Of a DNA stretch of 6,787 nucleotides, positions 1 through 5,968 are shown piece after piece. Under the pieces are notes generated by a model that was not told the DNA's origin, made no database searches, and was given only the letters and a program-made list of their open reading frames with translations. Position 1 is the first letter of the stretch. The number at the start of each line of letters is the position of its first letter. The translations under genes and the position numbers were made by a program. Origin of the DNA: Verrucomicrobiales bacterium. Its GTDB lineage: Bacteria; Verrucomicrobiota; Verrucomicrobiia; Verrucomicrobiales; DEV007. The DNA is taken from NCBI GenBank assembly GCA_022424805.1, contig JAKMGR010000218.1:1-6787 (forward strand), in the 5' to 3' direction.

Positions 1-699
1 TTTGGAGATCAGGTAAAAAGCGAGAACTCCCATCGCCATGAAAACGAGGGTTTGGAAGGTATTCGCCCAAGCTGCCGCCCGAGAGCCGCCTGCAAAAATG
101 TAAGCAAGAACAACCCCACAGATCACCAGTCCAATGATCCACGGTGGAATCGATCCATCAAGCGGACCTGCCTGCGGAAAGAGATCAGGGAACATTCCTG
201 CAGTCGTCGGGCCTAAGACACGGTAGGATCCGATCACCCCGATGAGGAGGTAAGGAATCACGAGAAGTACGAGACAGGGGAAAAGCAGGTAGCCGAGGCC
301 ATTCGATTCGAATCGATTCCGGAAGAACTGAATCTGAGTTATGTAGCCGTGGCGTTTTGCGATAGACCAGACTTTGATTCCAATGAGAAAGAAACAGGCA
401 GCGTGGATCAAACCGGAAGACGAGGCCATCAGCCCGTAGGTCCCGACTCCTTTTTGGAACGCTTTCCCGGTAGAACCAACGAGAGCGAAAGCTGTCATTG
501 TCGTTCCGAAGACCGACATCAGCAGCATGAACGGCCCAATCGAGTGACTCGCAACGAAGTAGTCTTTCGAAGTTCCCCGGAAGAGTTTTCCGGAAAATAA
601 AGCAAGCCCGAGCAAAAGCCCAAGATAGCAGGTGATAACGATCAGCGGAGTTTTCGAAACCGCTTCAGCAGCTTCCGCTGCAGCAAGAATGGGGGTCAT
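1..699 (-). CDS. Sodium:solute symporter (SSS family), N-terminal part, cut by window edge
   Basis: Likely Na+-coupled importer of the inner membrane; the substrate cannot be told. Reading starts at the ATG at 699-697 and stays open for 233 codons to base 1, so only about the first 40-50% of a usual 480-600 aa SSS protein is present. After a short Ala/Glu-rich leader, hydrophobic segments lie at about residues 19-36, 53-75, 88-112, 138-160, 186-204 and 213-231. Family-like landmarks are DYFVASHSIGPF (46-57) leading into TM2, with SVFGTTMTAFALVGSTG (62-78), and the GGSRAAAWANTFQ stretch (204-216), matching the SSS 'G.kAv.wtd..Q' region. An in-frame TGA 18 bases or so upstream limits the start; a GTG two codons earlier is the only real alternative. 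No clear Shine-Dalgarno is visible. It lies downstream of a DUF3311 gene, a common pairing for symporters of this family. Family is secure; specificity is unknown. Confidence 0.9.
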   Translation of the reverse strand, partial: MTPILAAAEAAEAVSKTPLIVITCYLGLLLGLALFSGKLFRGTSKDYFVASHSIGPFMLLMSVFGTTMTAFALVGSTGKAFQKGVGTYGLMASSSGLIHAACFFLIGIKVWSIAKRHGYITQIQFFRNRFESNGLGYLLFPCLVLLVIPYLLIGVIGSYRVLGPTTAGMFPDLFPQAGPLDGSIPPWIIGLVICGVVLAYIFAGGSRAAAWANTFQTLVFMAMGVLAFYLISK

Positions 700-827
700 A
701 GTCACAAACAGGGTTAGTCAGCGAGTCAATAAGGTAAGGTCAGTGACTCAACAGGGGTGGGTAGCAGCGGATTCTGCTCACCGAACTTTCGCAACGGTAA
801 ACGGAGCTCCACAACTACAGAGTATCA
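700..827. other. Intergenic gap between DUF3311 gene and symporter
   Basis: This stretch of 128 bases has no convincing gene. It is the longest gap within the minus-strand block. It holds several copies of AGTCA/TGACT: AGTCA at 716-720, GAGTCA at 723-728, TGACTC at 744-749 and GTCAGTGACT at 739-748. GAGTCA and TGACTC form a 6-bp inverted repeat with a 15-base loop, too weak to call a terminator because there is no T-run. GGAGCTCC at 803-810 is a perfect 8-bp palindrome. The gap could be an untranslated spacer or hold a secondary promoter; I see no good -35/-10 pair. Confidence 0.45.
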
Positions 828-1043
828 TCAGTCAGCACCGTCAGCCCACTCTTCCAAACGAGTTGGCCAGGCGAATTTCACGACACATGCCCAGAAGACC
901 GCGGCAGCGATCGAGTAGCAGGCATGGTAAGCGAGCCCAACGGGAATAAACCCGAAAACGAGGTCAGCTTTATCCCAGTTCCATGCGTCCTGGTGAAGGA
1001 CCGCGAGGGCAACAAAGACAATGACAATGATTGCGGTTTTCAT
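828..1043 (-). CDS. DUF3311 small membrane protein, symporter-associated
   Basis: A 71-aa inner-membrane protein with two hydrophobic segments (about residues 3-16 and 28-57). It carries the hallmarks I associate with DUF3311: LHQD at 15-18, a W-x-W-D element (21-24), then FGFIPVGLAYHA (30-41) and FAWP (57-60), and a short acidic tail. DUF3311 proteins are commonly encoded next to SSS-family transporters and are thought to act as small partner subunits, as YhdT does for PanF; the biochemical role is not established. I chose the ATG at 1043-1041. A TTG at 1073 would add ten polar residues (MQNQLKPPTR) in front of the first membrane segment, begins immediately after the TAA of the upstream gene, and seems less likely. 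Neither start has a strong Shine-Dalgarno. The stop is TGA at 830-828. It sits 30 bases after the lipoprotein gene and 128 before the symporter gene. Confidence 0.88.
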   Translation of the reverse strand: MKTAIIVIVFVALAVLHQDAWNWDKADLVFGFIPVGLAYHACYSIAAAVFWACVVKFAWPTRLEEWADGAD

Positions 1044-1073
1044 TCGCGTCGGGGGTTTGAGTTGATTTTGCAA

Positions 1074-2759
1074 TTACTGCTGAACCGCTGCGACCTTGTC
1101 CCCACCCATTTCGTAGGCGTAGAGGTGGGTCTGGGTCATCACATAGAGAGTTCCGTTGGCAACGATTGGTGTTGCGTAGATCGGAGCAGGATAACCAACC
1201 GTGTTGATTTCCTCGTATTCCTTCCCAGCCTTGAGAATGACGAGTTCACCGTCCTCATTTCCGAGGAGAACCTTGCCATCAACGACGAGTGTCGATCCCC
1301 AAATATGCGAAAGAGTGTCGTGCTCCCAGTATTTTTCACCTGTCTCGGCATCGAGGCAGAAGAGGCGACCTGAATAGTCGGAGATGTAAACGAGTCCGTC
1401 GACAATAGAGGGAGTTGAGATCGTGCGTCCAATTTCTTTGAACTGCCAGACGATAGCATCCTCACCTGTTCCCTTGCTCGGATCGATGCAGGTTACGCAA
1501 CCAACACCTTCCCCGTGTTCAGGGTCTTGCCCAATGCAGGAGTATACCTTGTTCTCATAAACCACGGGGGAAGAGATAATCTCGGAAGGACCAGGATAGG
1601 TGGCATACTTGATGTCCTCACCATTTTCATCGACACGATACTCTTTCGGGCAGCAGTCTACTTTCCAGATTTCCTTGAAAAGACGGAAAACCTCGCCGCC
1701 GTCTTCTTCCTCATCAAACTCCGAAGCGTGGAATCCGTAGGTGACTCCATCCCCAGCGCCGAAAACTACAGTTGGATTCCCTGCAAGATCTGCAGAATAT
1801 GCTGGGCTCGACCAGTTACAGTGCATGACGTTTTCACCAATTCCGCTGGCTTCTTCGGCAACGAGTTCACCGGTCTCTTTGTCGAGAGCGATGAGGCAGG
1901 GGCTGTAAGGAGCTGGGATATTGATATGCGACCAGTCCACTCCGTTCGAAGTGCTGGCGTAAACGTGTTTGTCAGAAATTACAACGGAACTGGAGGTCAC
2001 GTTGTGAGGGAAAACACCTAGCTCAGAACGCATATCGTATCCCCAGACGATATCTGCGGTCTTGTCCATGTCGAGTTCGGCTGGCTCGACTTCGTTGAGC
2101 TTTTCCAAACCACCATTAGCATACTTGGCTTCATCCTGGAAAGGACCGTCGTTGCCATCGCTCATGCCGTAGACATCGAGACAGATGATCTCACCACGGT
2201 TGGTGACGACGTAGCCGTATTTTCCATCAACGATGACGGAAGAACAAATGCCGAGAAACTCCCAGTCGGAGACTTTTCCGGCAGCAAGTTTTGGCACGGA
2301 GAATTGCCAGAGAAACTCACCAGTCTTCTCATCGAAGCACATGATGATTCCCTTGTCGCCTGTGACAGACTCAAGACGAGGCTCTTCGTTGTTCGTCCCA
2401 ATGAAAACGCGTCCGTCTTTCACGGTAGCGGTTCCGTAAGCTTGAGATCCCATCTCAGCGACCCACTTGAGGTGCTTGGCACCTTCGGCTTCGCCGGCGT
2501 CGTTGAACTCACCGGAAGTAAAATCGGTGGGCAGTCCTGTTGCCGGAGACATCATATTGTTGGAAGCGTCGCGTCCCCACTGCGGCCATTCGCCGCCGCC
2601 GGGTGCTGCTTCAGGTGCAGGTGACGGAGCCTTTTCTTCGGCCTTGGCTTCTTCAGCCTTACCGCTGTCTGCCGGGGCTTCCGGCTCGGGTTGGGAGCAT
2701 GCTGCGAATGCGACTGCAACAATCGCGAGGCAGAGGAGGTGTAGTATCGATTTGATCAT
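1074..2759 (-). CDS. PQQ-like beta-propeller lipoprotein
   Basis: A 561-aa exported lipoprotein. The signal peptide is MIKSILHLLCLAIVAVAFAA followed by Cys21, a permissive lipobox (FAA-C). A Pro/Ala/Glu/Lys low-complexity linker follows (22-55), typical of a tether. The rest is a PQQ_2/BamB-like propeller. It opens with WPQWGRDASNN (58-68), and blade motifs of the form (C/A)-hydrophobic-D-x-x-TG-E recur at about 137-153, 189-196, 288-303, 420-440, 464-481 and 504-516. Family landmarks I recall from planctomycete/verrucomicrobial proteins are VSDWEFLGICSS (163-174), GVFPHNVTSSSV (248-259), DWSHINIPAPYSP (275-287), HCNWSSPAY (313-321), GQDPEHGEGVG (410-420) and LSHIWGSTLV (483-492). The fold is secure. 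Binding of PQQ itself is not shown, since most proteins with these repeats do not bind it. The mature part is cysteine-rich, including vicinal Cys369-Cys370. The ATG at 2759 is set by the signal peptide; no strong ribosome site is visible. Probably acts in the periplasm, anchored to a membrane. Confidence 0.93.
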   Translation of the reverse strand: MIKSILHLLCLAIVAVAFAACSQPEPEAPADSGKAEEAKAEEKAPSPAPEAAPGGGEWPQWGRDASNNMMSPATGLPTDFTSGEFNDAGEAEGAKHLKWVAEMGSQAYGTATVKDGRVFIGTNNEEPRLESVTGDKGIIMCFDEKTGEFLWQFSVPKLAAGKVSDWEFLGICSSVIVDGKYGYVVTNRGEIICLDVYGMSDGNDGPFQDEAKYANGGLEKLNEVEPAELDMDKTADIVWGYDMRSELGVFPHNVTSSSVVISDKHVYASTSNGVDWSHINIPAPYSPCLIALDKETGELVAEEASGIGENVMHCNWSSPAYSADLAGNPTVVFGAGDGVTYGFHASEFDEEEDGGEVFRLFKEIWKVDCCPKEYRVDENGEDIKYATYPGPSEIISSPVVYENKVYSCIGQDPEHGEGVGCVTCIDPSKGTGEDAIVWQFKEIGRTISTPSIVDGLVYISDYSGRLFCLDAETGEKYWEHDTLSHIWGSTLVVDGKVLLGNEDGELVILKAGKEYEEINTVGYPAPIYATPIVANGTLYVMTQTHLYAYEMGGDKVAAVQQ

Positions 2760-2811
2760 GACTTGGGTGAGGTAAATTCGATTGGTGAATGATTTACGTT
2801 ACTCGAACGAA

Positions 2812-5109
2812 TTAGTTGTTCGGGGTGATGGAAATATTGTCTACGAAAACTGTCTTCTGGCTCTGCGGGGCAAATCCGAAGATGCCGGGCGAACCCTTCT
2901 TGTGAACATTCTTGTGCTCGACTTCGATGGTCCATTCGGCAGGTTCATCGGTGCCTTTTTCCCACGCCTTGGCGCGGACGACTCCGGAACCATCATCGTT
3001 GGTGTCGACACGGGTTTTCAGCGTATACCACTTGTTGGCGGAGATACGAAAAGGAACAGACTCTTTCACTCGTTCGTGGTTAGAGCTGACTTCGAGGATG
3101 TTTGCATTTCCGACGAGGGAAATGATGTATCGCTGGTTGATGAGGCCCACTACCGATTTGATGCGGCGACTTCCGTCAGTCATGACGTCGGCCTGAACCG
3201 TGTAATCCTTCAAGTCAGGATGTCCAATAAACGAAAGGGATCGCTGGAAGAGAACGCGGTCGAGAGTCTTGGAGAGAACCTTATTTCCTTCGTGCTCGAT
3301 GACTTCCCACTTGAGGCGGGCACCGATCCACGGCAGAGGAGGAAAATCGAATGCACGGCCAACTACCGATCCACCCGGCTTGTCGGCGAGTTCGAAGCCA
3401 CTGAAGTCCTCGGTGTAAGGGAGATTCGCGATGACGCGTCCTCGCAGGATTCCAGCCATATCCCCGGAAGTCGCTTTCCAAGCCCCTGCGGAGAGCTTTG
3501 CGTCGTCGCCCGCGGAGATGGTGTTTCCGTCAAAACCGGCATCCATGGTCGCCTTCACCTTCGCAGTCGGAGGAATAAAGGTCGCCCAATCCGAACTGTC
3601 AGTGGTTCCGACAGGAACGCCGTTGGCATCAAGAGTTCGCAAGCTGACCGTCGCCGATTCACCGGAACGAAGTAGAACATCGCTGGGAACGGGGAGCACC
3701 TTCGCGGCTGCGCCTGCTTCAGGCATCTTCACCTCAGGGGCCGCTGCGTATTCGATGCCGCTGTTTTTGATTTCGAAAGCATAGAGCTTCTCAGTCGTGT
3801 GAACGTAGACCCGTCCATTCGCAACCGAAGCCGTTCCAATGCAGTTTCCATCCAGCTCGATCTTGTGCTTGATCTCCGGCTTTTCGCCAGTCACGTCAAT
3901 CACATAGAAGTCGCCGGGGAAAGTTGGAATGAGGAGGTGACCATCTACGTAGGTTGGAGAGGCGTGCAGCTGAGAGTTCGCCAGCTTTTCTTCCCAGAGA
4001 ATTTTGCCGGTCTCGGCATCGACGCAGAAAAGAGAACCGGTTTTCACCATCTGGTAGATCTTGCCATCATGGAGGGCTGGCGAGCTGGTGAACATCTCCA
4101 GGGTCTCGCGCCAAACTTCGATGCCGTCGCCGGTGATGCGAGGCGCACCTTTCATAACCGGATCGATTTCACCACCAGTGTTGTCGAGGTCTTTCGGGAT
4201 GTTGATTCGGAAAATCCGGCCCATCTCCGTGGTATCGAGGTTCTCTTTTCCGTGAATATTGATGACCGTGTCACCGTAAACAACGGGCGAACTGTTGATT
4301 CCGCCTTTGGACACCTGCCAGCGCCAGAGCGGAGTTCCATCGAGCACGTTGACGCAAACAATGTTTCCGCAACCGGTAGCGGCGTAGAAAACACGCTTCC
4401 CATCGCGAGTCTCAAGGAAAGGCGTGCTCATCGAGGTGTCCTTGAGGAAAGGAGGTCCCACACCTGGAGTCGACGACCAGAGAAGCTCTCCGGTATTCTT
4501 ATCAAAACCGAAGAAGCGGTCGCGAGCAGGGCCATCTGCGCCCCAGTAACTGGTAACCCCGCGAATGATAACGATGTCACCATCGATAATAGGACAACCA
4601 GCCCGGCCATTGGGGAAGGTCAGGCGACCAAAGCGCTCCATCATGGAAACCTGCCAGGCAATCTCACCGTCTTTGGAAAGGCAAGTGACCAGCCCGTAGG
4701 TACTGGCAACAATAATATTTTCAGTTGCGGGATCAACCGCGACACAACCAATCGAGTAGCGATTGTAAATCGTGTCGGAAAGAAAGTCGTGCGTGGCAAA
4801 TTCCCAGATCACATCACCTGTCTTTTCATCGCGAGCCTGAACGACCTCTTCGAGATTTGGCCCCGTCCCGCGGTAGCCCCAAGAGTAGATGCGACCATTG
4901 AAAACGGTAGCGGTCCCCTGCCCCGAGATTTCGTCGGTCCAGACAGGCTCCGTGTTGAACTCCATGTCGGAGTAGCTTTCGAGGCTGACCCCCATTTGAA
5001 GCGGGCCGCGCCAGGACAGCCAGTTGCCTTCGTGAATATCTGCTCCCTGCGCTAGCGCGGAAGCTCCCAAAATCGTGATCGCTATAGCGAGTCGGTTGAT
5101 GCCGTTCAT
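2812..5109 (-). CDS. Secreted PQQ-like beta-propeller protein with C-terminal probable jelly-roll domain
   Basis: A 765-aa exported protein. A Sec signal peptide spans about residues 1-22 (hydrophobic core AIAITILGASALA, likely cut near AQG-AD); there is no lipobox. A PQQ_2-like propeller covers about 28-447. It opens with NWLSWRGPLQMG (29-40), and blade motifs lie at 91-104 (ARDEKTGDVIWEF), 147-153, 201-212, 251-264, 360-373 and 441-447. Family-type landmarks are TDEISGQGTATV (58-69), LSDTIYNRYSIG (110-121), MMERFGRLTFPNGR (156-169), WGADGPARDRFF (189-200) and EMFTSSPA (338-345). An Ala/Pro-rich linker (455-472) leads to a short beta-sandwich-like stretch (about 473-560), then a C-terminal region (about 565-762) with strands and phrases such as YTVQADVMTD and NKWYTLKTRVD, reminiscent of LamG/DUF1080-type concanavalin-like jelly rolls. 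The first domain is secure and the last is inferred. It is the first gene of the minus-strand block and ends 52 bases before the lipoprotein gene. Ligand and reaction are unknown. Confidence 0.92.
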   Translation of the reverse strand: MNGINRLAIAITILGASALAQGADIHEGNWLSWRGPLQMGVSLESYSDMEFNTEPVWTDEISGQGTATVFNGRIYSWGYRGTGPNLEEVVQARDEKTGDVIWEFATHDFLSDTIYNRYSIGCVAVDPATENIIVASTYGLVTCLSKDGEIAWQVSMMERFGRLTFPNGRAGCPIIDGDIVIIRGVTSYWGADGPARDRFFGFDKNTGELLWSSTPGVGPPFLKDTSMSTPFLETRDGKRVFYAATGCGNIVCVNVLDGTPLWRWQVSKGGINSSPVVYGDTVINIHGKENLDTTEMGRIFRINIPKDLDNTGGEIDPVMKGAPRITGDGIEVWRETLEMFTSSPALHDGKIYQMVKTGSLFCVDAETGKILWEEKLANSQLHASPTYVDGHLLIPTFPGDFYVIDVTGEKPEIKHKIELDGNCIGTASVANGRVYVHTTEKLYAFEIKNSGIEYAAAPEVKMPEAGAAAKVLPVPSDVLLRSGESATVSLRTLDANGVPVGTTDSSDWATFIPPTAKVKATMDAGFDGNTISAGDDAKLSAGAWKATSGDMAGILRGRVIANLPYTEDFSGFELADKPGGSVVGRAFDFPPLPWIGARLKWEVIEHEGNKVLSKTLDRVLFQRSLSFIGHPDLKDYTVQADVMTDGSRRIKSVVGLINQRYIISLVGNANILEVSSNHERVKESVPFRISANKWYTLKTRVDTNDDGSGVVRAKAWEKGTDEPAEWTIEVEHKNVHKKGSPGIFGFAPQSQKTVFVDNISITPNN

Positions 5110-5132
5110 AAACTTTTCGGAATTAGTAAATA

Positions 5133-5150
5133 CCGGTAGCCGGATACCGG
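5133..5150 (-). repeat. Inverted repeat in the 5' leader of the secreted propeller gene
   Basis: CCGGTA (5133-5138) and TACCGG (5145-5150) are perfect 6-bp complements around the six bases GCCGGA. TACCGG also occurs directly at 5131-5136, so the motif is both inverted and directly repeated. It lies 24-41 bases before the ATG at 5109 and is GC-rich in an otherwise AT-rich leader. It could be an RNA hairpin affecting translation or an operator; the sequence alone does not decide. Confidence 0.5.
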
Positions 5151-5222
5151 ATGCAGGAGACTAGAGTGGGGACTTTTCTCAAGCAAAAAGATTTTACTCC
5201 GAAATTGCGCCTATTACATCTC

Positions 5223-5250
5223 CTAATAACCAAATCCTCCGATGTGACAA
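5223..5250 (-). promoter_or_regulatory. Candidate sigma70-like promoter for the propeller/transporter block
   Basis: Read on the minus strand, TTGTCA (5250-5245; 5 of 6 to TTGACA) is followed after 16 bases by TATTAG (5228-5223; 4 of 6 to TATAAT). Transcription would begin near 5216, giving a leader of about 107 bases that contains the CCGGTA hairpin. Such partial matches arise by chance in AT-rich DNA, so this is only a candidate. Confidence 0.28.
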
Positions 5251-5270
5251 AAATTGGCTCAAACCCCAAA

Positions 5271-5280
5271 ATTCGCGAAT
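5271..5280. repeat. Perfect 10-bp palindrome, possible operator
   Basis: ATTCGCGAAT is a perfect palindrome near the middle of the divergent region, just upstream of the -10-like hexamers of the sigma factor gene. A dimeric regulator could bind here, but a single 10-bp palindrome is weak evidence and no second copy was seen nearby. Confidence 0.3.
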
Positions 5281-5367
5281 CTATACATTAGGCATTCTAA
5301 TATAAGATGAAGCGACCGTTTTCCTATGTGAAAAACTGGTCACAAAGAGGCCCGCACTCGCCAATAC

Positions 5368-5371
5368 AGGA
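5368..5371 (+). promoter_or_regulatory. Ribosome binding site of the sigma factor gene
   Basis: AGGA followed by six bases (AAAGTA) precedes the ATG at 5378. It supports this start and is the clearest Shine-Dalgarno sequence in the window; the minus-strand genes show none as good. Confidence 0.6.
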
Positions 5372-5377
5372 AAAGTA

Positions 5378-5968
5378 ATGCACCTTGTTCGTATCAGCGA
5401 CATTTCTGACATCCCCGCCGAACAAGCTCCCAATCTAGATCCGAAGAAGGATGAGGATTTCGCGGAGTTGGTCCGCTTGAACCATCGTGAACTGCTGATT
5501 TACGCACGTGCCCTCTGCCGAGATCACGCGACTGCTTGCGACATCGTTCAGGATTCCTTCGTTGTCGCACATGAGAAAGTCCGCACATTTGACGTGACGC
5601 GGGACTTCGCCACCTGGATGCGAGGCATTGTCCGGAACAAATACCGCGAGTGGGTTCGGAAGAACAAGCGCTACGAACTCACTGATGGGCAGCTCGCCCA
5701 AATCGATGCCGACATCGCAGCGTGGCAACAGAAGCGGAGCGAGTCAGACAGTTCTGTTCTCGAAGCACTTTCCCGCTGCCTCGATCACTTGCCTGACAAT
5801 CTCAAGGAAGCCGTTCACGCCTGCTACTTCGAAGGCCGCACCGGCGAGGAAGCCGCTGAAATCCTATACATCGCACCAGCTGCAGTCAGAAAGCGTCTGC
5901 AACGAGCGCGAAGCATGCTGAAGCAATGCCTTGATCGAAAACTTACCACCCCATCCGAAGAACAATGA
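5378..5968 (+). CDS. ECF-type RNA polymerase sigma factor (sigma-70 family)
   Basis: A 196-aa cytoplasmic sigma factor, the usual ECF length. Region 2 spans about residues 27-97. It has FAELVRLNHRELLIYARAL (28-46), the characteristic D-I-V-Q-D-S-F (55-61, core-binding helix), and FATWMRGIVRNKYREWVRK (77-95) for promoter melting and -10 recognition. After a variable linker (about 98-126), region 4 spans about 127-186: LSRCLDHLPDNLKEAVHACY, then a helix-turn-helix from EGRTGEEAAEILYIAPAAV into RKRLQRARSMLK (about 152-182), which should read the -35 element. No region 1.1 or region 3 is present, as expected for ECF factors. The start has a good AGGA ribosome site. The TGA stop overlaps the ATG of the next gene by four bases (ATGA), implying translational coupling to its probable regulator. 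It is transcribed away from the propeller/transporter block. The target regulon cannot be read from the sequence. Confidence 0.95.
   Translation: MHLVRISDISDIPAEQAPNLDPKKDEDFAELVRLNHRELLIYARALCRDHATACDIVQDSFVVAHEKVRTFDVTRDFATWMRGIVRNKYREWVRKNKRYELTDGQLAQIDADIAAWQQKRSESDSSVLEALSRCLDHLPDNLKEAVHACYFEGRTGEEAAEILYIAPAAVRKRLQRARSMLKQCLDRKLTTPSEEQ

Larger units (their letters stand above)
5110..5377. promoter_or_regulatory. Shared divergent intergenic region
   Basis: These 268 bases separate the minus-strand propeller/transporter block from the plus-strand sigma factor pair, so promoters for both should lie here. The right two thirds (about 5180-5340) is clearly more AT-rich than the flanking genes. 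It holds the hairpin at 5133-5150, the palindrome at 5271-5280 and a candidate minus-strand promoter, all listed separately. For the sigma factor gene, -10-like hexamers TAATAT (5298-5303) and TATAAG (5301-5306) are present, but no -35 match is correctly spaced. I did not find a GGAAC-type ECF -35 element in either orientation. No small ORF here looks real. Confidence 0.65.

Noticed and set aside
349..600. An 83-codon plus-strand frame over the symporter
   Set aside because: It overlaps the symporter frame, which has clear membrane segments and family motifs on the other strand.
723..749. GAGTCA/TGACTC inverted repeat as a transcription terminator before the symporter
   Set aside because: The stem is only 6 bp with a 15-base loop and no T-run follows, so it does not meet the pattern of an intrinsic terminator.
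924..1373. A 149-codon plus-strand frame across the DUF3311/lipoprotein junction
   Set aside because: It is antisense to two convincing genes and its translation looks like random reverse-strand protein.
1074..2759. Calling the lipoprotein BamB (outer-membrane assembly factor)
   Set aside because: BamB is about 390 aa with a different motif set. This protein is longer, has a long Glu/Ala linker and matches a distinct PVC-type propeller family; only the fold is shared.
2782..3675. A 297-codon plus-strand open frame
   Set aside because: Antisense to the C-terminal part of the secreted propeller protein, with no family resemblance; treated as a shadow.
3799..5055. A 418-codon plus-strand open frame opposite the secreted propeller gene
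   Set aside because: It lies wholly antisense to a well-supported propeller gene, and its translation shows no recognisable domain, signal peptide or sensible hydrophobic pattern. Long antisense frames are expected from the codon use of the real gene.
1074..5109. The two propeller genes as a recent tandem duplication
   Set aside because: Lengths, export signals (lipoprotein versus Sec), opening motifs, blade spacing and C-terminal domains differ; they resemble two separate families.
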